From: Saccharothrix sp. NRRL B-16348
Lineage (GTDB): Bacteria; Actinomycetota; Actinomycetes; Mycobacteriales; Pseudonocardiaceae
DNA length: 64,000 nucleotides
NCBI RefSeq assembly: GCF_001280085.1
Contig: NZ_LGED01000220.1
Span: 62,001-126,000 of the forward strand
Reading direction: 5' to 3'
Numbering within the stretch: the first letter of the stretch is position 1; each line of letters starts with the position of its first letter. Position numbers and translations under genes: made by a program. A model generated the notes under the pieces. It did no database searches and was not told the origin of the DNA. It saw nothing but the letters and a program-made list of their open reading frames with translations. This document shows positions 24,804 to 33,215 of the stretch, one piece after another.

Positions 24804-25879
24804 GCCGGTCCTCCTGAGGCGCGAGAGACGAGACGGCACAGGTCGTCCAGCCGGTGCAGGTTCTCCGGCACCAGGTCGTCGGCGTCGAACTCGACGCCGA
24901 GGGCGGACTCCAGGCGTTCCACGATGTCGACCACCCGGAACGAGGAGAACGACGGGAAGGACGGGAACGGCTCGCCGCCCAGGACCTCGGCGGGTTCGAC
25001 GTTGAGCACCCGCGCCACCACGGCCGCGATCTCGCGCCGCAGCCCGTCGAACACGACCCGGTCGGCCGCGAGCAGGTCGACGAGCCGGGGCAGCACGCCG
25101 GGCGGCTCCGGCCGGCCGCGCGCCACCCGGCGGTAGGCCAGGTAGGTCTGCTCGGCCAGCGCCTCCCACTGCCGGACGTGCTCCTCGAACGCGGCGGGCT
25201 CGTCGTGGCACGCCGCGTGCAGCCGCCGGGACCTGGCCAGCAGCCACGTCTCCAGGGTCAGCCGGTCCAGCGCGGCCACCCGGTCGGGGTGCTCCCGGTA
25301 GGCCCGCGCGTAGGCGTCCACGACGTCCGGTTCGGCGTGGTGCTGCCGCGGCCGGACGTCGGCGGGCCGGTCCACCGGTTCGAGCCGGAACACCCGCGCG
25401 CCGTCCGGCACGGCGGCCGACAGCTCCGCCGCGGTCAGCTCCCAGCGCCCCGGTCGCGCCGGGCCCCACTGGGTGTCGTTGTGGTAGGCGTCGTGCACGG
25501 TGCAGCCGGCCGGCCCCGGCTCCACCAGGAAGCTGTGGTCCATGTGCTTGTGCCCGCGGTAGGGCACCCACGGCAGGTGGAACGCGTCCGCGACCACGTA
25601 CACCAGGTCGTGGCCCCGCGGCAGGTCCGCCGACGTGGTGGCGTGCCACCGGTCGACCACGGCCAGGCCGAGCAGGTGACGCGCGTCGCGCAGGTGGTCG
25701 TCCAGTGCCCGTTCCACGGTGGGCAGCCCGTTCGGGCCGGGCACGGGCGCGAACCGCAGCCGCGCGCCGAGCGCGAGGTGCCGTCCCGGGCCGTGCCGGC
25801 GGTCGGCCAGCAGCGCCAGGTTGGCCTGCACGCAGTCCAGCAGCTCGGCGCGCACGACGGTCCCGGTCGAGGCGGTCAC
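24800..25879 (-). CDS. BtrH-like papain-fold domain fused to an acyl carrier domain
   Basis: This 359-residue fusion has an N-terminal half that resembles BtrH_N: Cys16 in LLDCVQANLALL, His115 in HKHMDHSFLVE and Asp130 in CTVHDAYHNDTQWG, a Cys-His-Asp set. Residues 180-270 are helical. The C-terminus (about 282-352) is a carrier domain with the attachment site in FPSFSSFRVVDIVERLE; Ser313 is the likely phosphopantetheine site, in SSF rather than DSL. The Pro-Ser-Phe run (PFPSFPSFSSF) is odd. A transferase tied to its own carrier suggests it hands an acyl or aminoacyl group directly to an amine. GTG 25879 overlaps the upstream stop. Function is inferred from motif spacing. Confidence 0.65.
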   Translation of the reverse strand: MTASTGTVVRAELLDCVQANLALLADRRHGPGRHLALGARLRFAPVPGPNGLPTVERALDDHLRDARHLLGLAVVDRWHATTSADLPRGHDLVYVVADAFHLPWVPYRGHKHMDHSFLVEPGPAGCTVHDAYHNDTQWGPARPGRWELTAAELSAAVPDGARVFRLEPVDRPADVRPRQHHAEPDVVDAYARAYREHPDRVAALDRLTLETWLLARSRRLHAACHDEPAAFEEHVRQWEALAEQTYLAYRRVARGRPEPPGVLPRLVDLLAADRVVFDGLRREIAAVVARVLNVEPAEVLGGEPFPSFPSFSSFRVVDIVERLESALGVEFDADDLVPENLHRLDDLCRLVSRASGGPA

Positions 25880-27189
25880 AGCCGCGCCCCTTCCACGCGC
25901 GGCAGCCCGGCCACCGCCGCCAGCAACGCTTCCTCGGCCGGGGCCTGGTCGCTCAGCTCGCCGTCCAGCAGCTGCTGGTACGCCGCCAGGTCCAGGTAGC
26001 CGTGGCCGCTGACGCAGACCAGCACGCCGCGCTCGGCGCCGTCGGCCGCGAGCCGCGCCGCGGCGGCCAGCGCGTGCCCGGACTCGGGTGCGGGCAACAC
26101 CGCCTCGCGCACGGTGAAGCGGCGGCCCGCCTCCAGCGCCTCGACCTGGTCGACCGCGACGGCGTCGACCTGGCCCGCGTGCCGCATCGCGGAGACCAGT
26201 TTGGCCGCGCCGTGGTAGCGCAGGCCTGCCGAGTGCGAGTCGGGGATCGCGTAGGAGCTGCCGATGGTGTACATGGCCTCCAGCGGGCCGGTGCCGGTGG
26301 CGTCGGTCTGGTCGTAGGCGTACACGCCCCGGGTCAGCTTGGGCGTGGAGCTGGACTCCGCGGCGACGAGCCGGGGCGGCCGGGCGCCGGTGGCGGCGGC
26401 CTCCGCGTGGAACGGCAGCGCGATGCCGCCGAAGTTGGAGCCCGCGCCGACGCAGCCGACCACCGCGTCCACGTCGGCGTCCAGCTCGGCCAGCTGCACG
26501 ATCGCCTCGATGCCGATCACCGACTGGTGCAGGATGCTGTAGGTCTCGCCGCTGCCGATGCAGAACGCGGCGCCCGGCTTGCCCGCGGCGTACTCCACCG
26601 CCTCGCCGATGGCCAGCGACAGGCTGTTGCCCTGCCCCCGCGTCTCGCGGGAGACCTTCGTCGTGCCGGTCGGGCTGGCCAGCACCTCCGCGCCGAGCAT
26701 CCGCATCAGCACGCCGCGGTAGGGCTTGCGGGCCAGGCTCGACCCGACCATGAACACGGTGCAGCGCAAGCCGAACAGGGCGCAGGCGGCGGCCAGGGCG
26801 GTGCCCCACTGGCCCGCGCCGGTGCCCGTGACCAACTCCTCCACGCCGGCCCGCTTGTAGTAGTAGGCCTGGGCGAGCGCGGTGTTGAGCTTGTGGCTGC
26901 CGGAGATGTTGCCGCCCTCGTACTTCACGTAGACCGGCACCTTCGCGCCGACCGCCTCCTCGAAGCCCGTGGCCCGCCACAGCGGGGTCGGCCGGAACTT
27001 GCGGTAGGCGTCCAGCACCTCGTCGGGGATCTGCCAGTACTCGCGCGGCTGGATGCTCTGGCGCACCAGCTCCATGGGCAGGTTCACGCCGATGCCGCTA
27101 CCGGCGACGTGGTCCGGGGAGCGGTCGTCGGGCAGCGGGGTGGTGAGGTGCGGCAGCACGCTGCGCCAGCTCGTGGGCAGTCCGGTCAT
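25876..27189 (-). CDS. TrpB2-like PLP enzyme lacking the catalytic Glu
   Basis: This 437-residue fold II PLP enzyme closely resembles the TrpB2 group of tryptophan synthase beta-like proteins. Lys100 in NISGSHKLNTALAQAYYY is the Schiff-base lysine, and GCVGAGSNFGG is the phosphate loop. The sequence VTGTGAGQWGTALA (121-134 region) has Gly where TrpB proteins have the Glu of ETGAGQ that activates serine and indole. A normal tryptophan synthase reaction is therefore unlikely; beta-replacement with another nucleophile, elimination or racemisation is possible. No TrpA gene is nearby. ATG 27189 overlaps the ACP stop. Confidence 0.88.
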   Translation of the reverse strand: MTGLPTSWRSVLPHLTTPLPDDRSPDHVAGSGIGVNLPMELVRQSIQPREYWQIPDEVLDAYRKFRPTPLWRATGFEEAVGAKVPVYVKYEGGNISGSHKLNTALAQAYYYKRAGVEELVTGTGAGQWGTALAAACALFGLRCTVFMVGSSLARKPYRGVLMRMLGAEVLASPTGTTKVSRETRGQGNSLSLAIGEAVEYAAGKPGAAFCIGSGETYSILHQSVIGIEAIVQLAELDADVDAVVGCVGAGSNFGGIALPFHAEAAATGARPPRLVAAESSSTPKLTRGVYAYDQTDATGTGPLEAMYTIGSSYAIPDSHSAGLRYHGAAKLVSAMRHAGQVDAVAVDQVEALEAGRRFTVREAVLPAPESGHALAAAARLAADGAERGVLVCVSGHGYLDLAAYQQLLDGELSDQAPAEEALLAAVAGLPRVEGARL

Positions 27190-27467
27190 CGCGCCGCCTC
27201 CACCGCGTCGAGCACGACGGACACGAGGTCGTCGACGGTGGTGAAGGTGCGGCCGACGAACAGGTCGTCGGGCAGCGTCACGCCCAGGTCGTCCTCCAGC
27301 CGCACGAGCATCCCGACGAAGCCGAACGAGTTGACCCGCAGCAGCTCGCCGTTCAACGGCTCGTCGCCGGAGACCGCGTCGGGGTCGATCGACAACCGCG
27401 ACTCGGCGATCACGACGGTCTTGACCGCGCGGGTGACGGTCACGCGGTCCTGTGCCTCGACGGACAT
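27186..27467 (-). CDS. atypical acyl carrier protein
   Basis: A 93-residue carrier with the helix-loop-helix pattern of ACPs but the attachment motif LLRVNSFGFVGMLVRLEDD; Ser47 is in NSF in place of DSL. The following LGVTLPDDLF is typical. The same S-F substitution occurs in the carrier of the BtrH-like fusion, so the two may share a partner. ATG 27467 shares one base with the stop of the ProA-like gene (TGATG). Confidence 0.82.
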   Translation of the reverse strand: MSVEAQDRVTVTRAVKTVVIAESRLSIDPDAVSGDEPLNGELLRVNSFGFVGMLVRLEDDLGVTLPDDLFVGRTFTTVDDLVSVVLDAVEAAR

Positions 27468-28723
27468 CAGTTCCCCCTTTCGGCGCGCAGCGCACCGCGG
27501 GCCTCGACGACCCAGGTGTGGGTGAGCAGCGCTGAGACGGTCACCGGGCCGCGCACGTGCAGCCGGCCGGTGCTGATCGAGATCTCGGAGCCAAGCCCGA
27601 GGGTCGGGCCGTCGTGCAGCCGCAGCGAGCCGTTCACCACGACCGCGGCGGCGTCCACGCCGCGGGTGAACCGCTCGATCGCGGCGTCGTCGGCGCTCAC
27701 CACGCCCTCGGTGTGCGCCGACCCGTAGCGGCGGACGTGCTCGACGGCGGCGTCCACGTCGGGCACCGGCAGCACGCCGATGGTCGGCTCCAGGAACTCG
27801 CGGCCGAGGTCGTGCGACGCCAGCTCGGCGATCCGCACGCCGCCGCCCGGCTCCGCCTTGAGCCCACCCCCGAGCTTGAGGGTCACGTCGGCGCCGGTGC
27901 GGACGACCTCTGCGACGAAGTCGTCGGCCACGTGCTCGTCGACGAGCACCAGCTCCAGGGTGTTGCACGCGGAGGGCTCCGCGAGCTTGCTGTCCAAGGC
28001 GATCGCGGCGGCCCGCGCGAGGTCCGCGCTGCCGTGCACGTAGAGGTGGTTGACGCCGCCGCCGCTGGCGATCACCGGGATGGAGCCCGCCGAGCGGCAG
28101 AAGTCGATCAGCGCGGGGCTGCCGCGCGGGATCAGCACGTCCACCGCGTCCGGCCGGCGCAGCAGCGCCCGGAACACGGAGCGGTCCGGGTCCTCGATCA
28201 CCGTGACCAGGCCGGCCGGGAGCCCGGCGGAGACCAGGGCACCGTGCACGGCGGTGGCCAGGGCCTCGTCGGTGGCCGCCATCTCCTTGCCGCCGCGCAG
28301 CAGCACGCTGTTGCCGGCGACCACCGGGATCAGCGCGCCCTCGACGGTGACGGTCGGGCGGGCCTCGTAGACCATGAAGACCACGCCCAGCGGCTTGGGC
28401 ACCTTGCGCAGCGCGCCCCAGTCGCCGATCGGGACCGGTGGCGCGGGCGTGGTCGCCGGGCCAAGCTCGGCGGTGACCGCGTCGATCAGCCGCAGCAGGC
28501 CGTCGAGGTGGTCCTCGGTGAGCCGCAACCGCTCCACCAGCACGGGCGGGAGCCCTCGGCGGCGGGCCGCGGCGACGTCCTCCTCGTTCGCCTTGAGCAC
28601 CAAGGGCCACGAGCTGGTCAGGTGTTCGGCGAGCGCCCCGCAGTAGCGGCGGTAGGCCGGGTCGCCGACCGGTGGTGCCGCGTGCAGCGCGGCGCGTGCG
28701 GAACTCAGCAACTGCTCGGTCAT
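27467..28723 (-). CDS. ProA-like glutamate-5-semialdehyde dehydrogenase
   Basis: This 418-residue aldehyde dehydrogenase-fold protein resembles gamma-glutamyl phosphate reductase over its whole length. KPLGVVFMVYEARPTVTVEG, LIPRGSPALIDF and the nucleophile Cys253 in LAEPSACNTLELV are all visible, as is GLGSEISISTGRLHVRGP at the C-terminus. ProA reduces gamma-glutamyl phosphate to glutamate semialdehyde, which cyclises to pyrroline-5-carboxylate. No glutamate kinase (ProB) gene is present, so it either duplicates the primary enzyme to supply a pyrroline or proline precursor or reduces a different acyl phosphate or thioester. It is separated from the SDR by seven bases. Confidence 0.88.
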   Translation of the reverse strand: MTEQLLSSARAALHAAPPVGDPAYRRYCGALAEHLTSSWPLVLKANEEDVAAARRRGLPPVLVERLRLTEDHLDGLLRLIDAVTAELGPATTPAPPVPIGDWGALRKVPKPLGVVFMVYEARPTVTVEGALIPVVAGNSVLLRGGKEMAATDEALATAVHGALVSAGLPAGLVTVIEDPDRSVFRALLRRPDAVDVLIPRGSPALIDFCRSAGSIPVIASGGGVNHLYVHGSADLARAAAIALDSKLAEPSACNTLELVLVDEHVADDFVAEVVRTGADVTLKLGGGLKAEPGGGVRIAELASHDLGREFLEPTIGVLPVPDVDAAVEHVRRYGSAHTEGVVSADDAAIERFTRGVDAAAVVVNGSLRLHDGPTLGLGSEISISTGRLHVRGPVTVSALLTHTWVVEARGALRAERGN

Positions 28724-28730
28724 GGTCTCC

Positions 28731-29471
28731 TCACCACATGAACTGGCCGCCGTCGACGATCAGCTTCTGACCCGTCAGGTAGCCGCTCTGCGGGCTGACC
28801 AGGAACTCCAGGGCGTCGGCGATGTCGTCGGTGGAACCAAGGCGTCGTCGGGGGATCTCGGCCAGCACCGCGGCCAGCCGGTCGGGGTCGTCGAGCCGGA
28901 ACCGGGTCCGCAGCTCTTCGGTGTCGGTCATGCCGGGGATCAGGCAGTTCACCCGCACGGCCGGGGCCAGCTCCAGCGCGAGGCACTTGGTGAGCTGGAG
29001 CAGACCGGCTTTGCTGGCGCAGTAGTTGACGCCGTTGAGCCGGGGGCGGATGCCGGTCGTGGCGCCGACGTTGACCACGTTCCCGGAGCCGGCCGCGAGC
29101 ATGGCCGGCGCGAGCGCCTTCGTCAGCCGGAACGGACCGGACAGGTTGGTGTCGAGGACGGTGGACCAGTCCTCCTCCGTCATCTCCAGGAACGGCCGGT
29201 CGACGTTGACGCCGGCGTTGTTCACCAGCACCGCGGGCGTGCCGTGCGCGACGAGCAGCCGTTCGGCCCACGCGGTGACCGCGGCCGGGTCGGCGACGTC
29301 GACCCGATCCGCGGCCACCCGGTCGCCGTGCTCGGCCACCAGTCGGGCCGCGGCGTCCGCGTCGCCCCGGTACAGCGCCACGACGCGGTACCCGAGCTTC
29401 ACCAGGCGGGTGGTCAGGGTCAGGCCGATGCCCCTGGTGCCGCCGCTGACCACGGCGAGCGGATCAGTCAT
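28731..29471 (-). CDS. short-chain dehydrogenase/reductase (FabG-like)
   Basis: A 246-residue SDR with the cofactor motif VVSGGTRGIGLTLT (8-21), the NNAGVNVDRPF strand (about 88-98), catalytic VGATTGIR and the YCASKAGLLQLTK tetrad motif (Tyr and Lys). It would reduce a ketone or oxidise an alcohol with NADP(H), possibly on a carrier-bound intermediate. ATG 29471 overlaps the thioesterase gene by eight bases. The substrate is unknown. Confidence 0.9.
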   Translation of the reverse strand: MTDPLAVVSGGTRGIGLTLTTRLVKLGYRVVALYRGDADAAARLVAEHGDRVAADRVDVADPAAVTAWAERLLVAHGTPAVLVNNAGVNVDRPFLEMTEEDWSTVLDTNLSGPFRLTKALAPAMLAAGSGNVVNVGATTGIRPRLNGVNYCASKAGLLQLTKCLALELAPAVRVNCLIPGMTDTEELRTRFRLDDPDRLAAVLAEIPRRRLGSTDDIADALEFLVSPQSGYLTGQKLIVDGGQFMW

Positions 29472-30126
29472 CGAGGAACTCCTTGGTGTGCGCGACCAGG
29501 GTCGGCAGGTGGTCGGGGGCGAAGACGTCGAAGTGGCCGCAGTCCAGGCGCCTGGTCCACAGGCGGGGCGCCAGCTCGGGCCACCGGGTGTCGGTGTTGT
29601 CGGGGCAGCGGACCAGCAGCGCGGGCCCGTCGTAGCGGGCGCGGACGCGGTGCCGGTCGACCGCCCGCAGGTGGGCGTCGGTGACGGCGGCGACGCGTTC
29701 CCGGTCGGCCGCGGTGGGCGTGAACCCGGAGGAGGCCACGACCTTCTCGCGCAGCCGGTCGTCCACCGGTTCCGGGTCGGCGGTGCTGTCCACCATCACC
29801 ACCGCGGGCCGGGCGCCCCGCTCGGCGAACCTGGCGGCCAGCTCCCAGGCCAGCACGCCGCCCATGGACCAGCCGAACAGCAGGGCGGGCGGCTGGTCCA
29901 CGAGGGCCGCGTAGCGGTCGGCCATCGCGGTCAGGTCGTCGTCGGGCACCTCGCCCGGCAGCAGGCCGGCGGCGCGGATCGCGCGCACCGGGCCGCGCGC
30001 CGCCAGTTCGGCGGCGATGCCGAAGTACGGTCCGATGCCGCCTCCCGCCGGGTGCAGCAGCAGGGTGGGCGCGCCGTCGCCCGCGGCCAGCTCCACCAGC
30101 AGGTCCGCTTCGCGCGCGGTGGTCAT
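29464..30126 (-). CDS. type II thioesterase
   Basis: A 220-residue alpha/beta hydrolase of the thioesterase family. Nucleophile Ser87 lies in LLFGWSMGGVLAWELAARF, an acidic residue follows strand 6, and His198 lies in LDCGHFDVF. There is LHPAGGGIGPYFG at the N-terminus as in TE domains. It directly follows the NRPS gene with an ATGA overlap. As a free enzyme it either edits mis-loaded carriers or releases the product from the single NRPS module, which has no built-in release domain. Confidence 0.9.
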   Translation of the reverse strand: MTTAREADLLVELAAGDGAPTLLLHPAGGGIGPYFGIAAELAARGPVRAIRAAGLLPGEVPDDDLTAMADRYAALVDQPPALLFGWSMGGVLAWELAARFAERGARPAVVMVDSTADPEPVDDRLREKVVASSGFTPTAADRERVAAVTDAHLRAVDRHRVRARYDGPALLVRCPDNTDTRWPELAPRLWTRRLDCGHFDVFAPDHLPTLVAHTKEFLDD

Positions 30127-33100
30127 CGGCGCTCCCGGACCAGAGCGGCCAGCGCGGCCACGGTGGGGTCGCGGAAGAAGTCGAGGATCGGGACGCGCAC
30201 GCCGTGCTCCTGCTCCACGCGGCTCAGCGCGACCAGCGCGTTGAGCGAGTGCGCGCCGATCTCCAGCAGCGAGCGGTCGAGCGGGGGCGCGGGGTGGTCC
30301 AGCAGCTCCGCCCACAGGGCCTGGAGCCCGGCCTCCAGCGGGTCGTCGGTCGTGGTGCGCCCGGCCTCGTCCGCCCGCTGCTCGCCGACCAGCGCGTCCG
30401 CCTGCCGCAGCAGGGCGGCGCGGTCGACCTTGCCGTTGCCGGTCAGGGGCACCTCGTCCACGGTGAACGCGTGCAGCGGCACCATGTACGGCGGCAGCGC
30501 GTCGGCCAACCGGCGGCGCAGAGCCTCCAGGTCCGGTGCGTCGGCTTGGACGAACAGCACCAGGTGGCGGTCCGCGCCGTCGCCGCGCGCGACGGCCACC
30601 GCCCGGCGCACGCCGGGGTGCTGCTGCGCGACGACCTCGACCTCGCCGAGTTCGACGCGGTAGCCCCGGATCTTCACCTGGTGGTCGTCGCGGCCGAGGA
30701 AGACCAGCACGCCGTCGGCGTCCCACAGCACCTGGTCGCCGGTGCGGTAGCGGGTCGTGCCGCGCGGGTCGGGCACGAACCGCTCGGCGGTGCGCTCCGG
30801 CTCGTTGATGTAGCCGCGGGCCGGGCAGGCTCCGCCCAGCAGCAGCTCGCCGACGACGCCGCGCGGCGCGAGGTGGCCGGTGCGGTCCACCACCTGGGCG
30901 GTCACGCCGGTCAGCGGCACGCCGATCGGCACGTGCGAGGGCCAGTTCGAGTCCTCAGAGGACAGTCGGTGGGTGGTCACCGCGTGCGTCTCGGTCGGGC
31001 CGTAGAGGTTGACCAGCCGGACACCGGGGTGGCGGGCGAAGAAGTCGCGCACCTCGTCGTTGACGGTGAGCTGCTCGCCGGAGACGCACACGTACCTCAG
31101 GTGCTCGAACCGCAGCCCCTCCGCGGCCTGGACGAACGGCCGCAGCGCCGCCACCGGCAGGTAGACGTGGGTGACTGCGGTGTCGAGCACGCGGCGCACC
31201 ACCGCCGGGACGTCCCGGCGGTCGGCGGGTTCGCGGGAGACCACCGTGCCGCCCGCGGCCAGCGTCGGCACGATCTCCTGGAAGGACACGTCGAACCCGA
31301 GCGGCGCGTACTGGAGGAACCGGGTGCCCTCGTCCATGTCGAGCGCGGCGAGCTGCCACGCGGTCAGGTTGACCAGCGGGCGGTTGTGCATCAGGACGCC
31401 CTTGGGGTTGCCGGTCGAGCCCGAGGTGAACATGACGTAGACACCGTCCTCTTCGGACGGTCCGCCGGTCTCGTGCGCGGTGTCGCCGCCGACGCGCAGC
31501 CCGGCCACGGGGAACACCGGCACGCCCGGGTCTCCCCCGCCGACGGCGATGCGGCAGTCGGCCTTGCCGACCATGTGGGCCAGCCGCTCGGCGGGCAGCG
31601 CGAGGTCCAGCGGCAGGAACGTGGCCCGCAGCCGCAGCACGGCCAGCATCGCCACGACGGTGTCCACCAGGGTGGTCGTGGTCAGGCCGACGACCTGCCC
31701 CGGCTCGACGCCGTGCCCGCGCAGCCCGGCCGCGACGGCGGCGACCTCACGAGCCAGCTCGGCGTAGGTGAGGGCGCGGCCCTCCTCCTCGACCGCCACG
31801 GCTGCCGGCCGTCCGGCGGCGACCCGCGCCAGCCAGCCGTCCAGGTCCGCGCACGGCGGTTCACGGTAGAACCCGTCCGCGCGGTGCGCCTCCTCCACCG
31901 AGGCGTCCACGAACAGGTCCCGCAGCGGCGTCGAGGGGTCCGCGGCGGCCCGGTCGAGGGCGTGCAGCAGGGAGTCCGCGACGGCGGCGGCGATCGGCTC
32001 GGGCAGCAGCGCGACGTCGTGCTCCAGCTCCAGCAGCCAGCCGTCCGGGGTGGGGGTGACGCCGAGCCACAGGTCGAACTTCGCGGTGCCCGTGCCGTGC
32101 TCGCGCACGGAGCGCACAGCCGAACCGGGCGGGGTGCCGGTCGAGTCCTGCATCGCCAGCATCGCGGAGAACAACGGGTTGCGGTTGCCGCCGCGGTCCG
32201 GCGCGGCGTGCCGGACGACCCGGCTGAACGGCACGGTGACCGCGCGACGCACCCCGTCGACCTCCCGGTCCACCGCGGTGCGCGCGTGCTCGGCGAAGCT
32301 CAGGTCCCAGTCCACGTCCACCACCAGCGGCAGCGTGTTGACGAAGAAGCCGCACAGGTCGTGGGAGCCGACGGTGCGCCGGGCCATCAGCGGGCTGCCG
32401 AAGACCGCCTGGTCGGTCCCGCTGTGCCGGGCGAGCACGGCCGAGTAGGCGGAGCAGAAGAAGGTGAAGGGCGTGACGCCGAGCGCGGTGATCGCGCGGT
32501 CCACCGCGGCGGAGCGCTCCGGCGACAGCGGGAGCTCGCGGCGGGCGCCGCGGAAGTCCGTGGTGGCGGGACGGTTGGGCCGCGGGTACAGCACGGTCGC
32601 GGTGGTCTCGCGCAGCCGTGCGCCGATCGCCGCGGCCTGCTCCTCGACGGTGTCCGCCGCGCCTGCTTTGACCTGGGCGTCGAGTTCGCGCAGCAGCGCC
32701 CGTTCGCGCACCGGGCGTACCCCGGCCACGTCGAGGTCGCCGGCCAGCGCGGCGTCGAGGTCGCGGACCAGCGGTTGCAGCGAGTACCCGTCGAACACGG
32801 TGTGGTGCACCGAGATCAGCAGCACCGACTCGTCGCCCGCGTGCAGGTGCACGGCGCGCAGCAGCGGCGCCTCGCCGAGGTCGAAGCCCGCGGCGGCCAG
32901 TTCCGCCAGTTCCCGGCGGGTGCGCTCGGCGAAGTCGCGGTCCACCGGCACGTGCCGCAGCGGCGCCTCTTCCGGCGTGAACGGCTCGCGCAGCCAGGCG
33001 GCGGGCTCGGGCAGTTCGCGGAAGGCCAGGCGCAGCGCGGGTTGCGCGTTCAGCACGGCGGTGAGCGCGGCGCGCACCTCGGCGGCCGAACGCGTCGGGT

Positions 33101-33215
33101 CGAGTTGCAGCTCGACCAGCACGTTGTAGAGGTTCCCGACGGGGACCGAGCGGTGCACCACCAGCAGGCCGAGCTGCGACTCGGTCACCGGGGTGGAGCT
33201 GATCGTGGCGGTCAC
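30123..33215 (-). CDS. single-module nonribosomal peptide synthetase, C-A-PCP
   Basis: A 1030-residue NRPS. The condensation domain spans about 1-440 with an intact HHTVFDG (137-143). The adenylation domain spans about 465-935 with FTSGSTGNPKG (596-606), FDVSFQE (641-647), YGPTETH (738-744), RTGDQ and GNGKVDR (Lys929). The peptidyl carrier spans about 955-1025 with Ser990 in GAHSLNAL. By eye the substrate code reads roughly D-V-Q-Y-C-S-L-A-V-K; only its D-V-Q start recalls proline codes, so specificity is open. The C-domain needs an upstream donor, most simply the free ACP encoded just before. GTG 33215 overlaps that ACP gene. Confidence 0.95.
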   Translation of the reverse strand: MTATISSTPVTESQLGLLVVHRSVPVGNLYNVLVELQLDPTRSAAEVRAALTAVLNAQPALRLAFRELPEPAAWLREPFTPEEAPLRHVPVDRDFAERTRRELAELAAAGFDLGEAPLLRAVHLHAGDESVLLISVHHTVFDGYSLQPLVRDLDAALAGDLDVAGVRPVRERALLRELDAQVKAGAADTVEEQAAAIGARLRETTATVLYPRPNRPATTDFRGARRELPLSPERSAAVDRAITALGVTPFTFFCSAYSAVLARHSGTDQAVFGSPLMARRTVGSHDLCGFFVNTLPLVVDVDWDLSFAEHARTAVDREVDGVRRAVTVPFSRVVRHAAPDRGGNRNPLFSAMLAMQDSTGTPPGSAVRSVREHGTGTAKFDLWLGVTPTPDGWLLELEHDVALLPEPIAAAVADSLLHALDRAAADPSTPLRDLFVDASVEEAHRADGFYREPPCADLDGWLARVAAGRPAAVAVEEEGRALTYAELAREVAAVAAGLRGHGVEPGQVVGLTTTTLVDTVVAMLAVLRLRATFLPLDLALPAERLAHMVGKADCRIAVGGGDPGVPVFPVAGLRVGGDTAHETGGPSEEDGVYVMFTSGSTGNPKGVLMHNRPLVNLTAWQLAALDMDEGTRFLQYAPLGFDVSFQEIVPTLAAGGTVVSREPADRRDVPAVVRRVLDTAVTHVYLPVAALRPFVQAAEGLRFEHLRYVCVSGEQLTVNDEVRDFFARHPGVRLVNLYGPTETHAVTTHRLSSEDSNWPSHVPIGVPLTGVTAQVVDRTGHLAPRGVVGELLLGGACPARGYINEPERTAERFVPDPRGTTRYRTGDQVLWDADGVLVFLGRDDHQVKIRGYRVELGEVEVVAQQHPGVRRAVAVARGDGADRHLVLFVQADAPDLEALRRRLADALPPYMVPLHAFTVDEVPLTGNGKVDRAALLRQADALVGEQRADEAGRTTTDDPLEAGLQALWAELLDHPAPPLDRSLLEIGAHSLNALVALSRVEQEHGVRVPILDFFRDPTVAALAALVRERR

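Noticed and set aside
25876..27189. Primary-metabolism tryptophan synthase
   Set aside because: No trpA or other trp genes are near, the gene sits inside a secondary operon and the catalytic Glu is missing.
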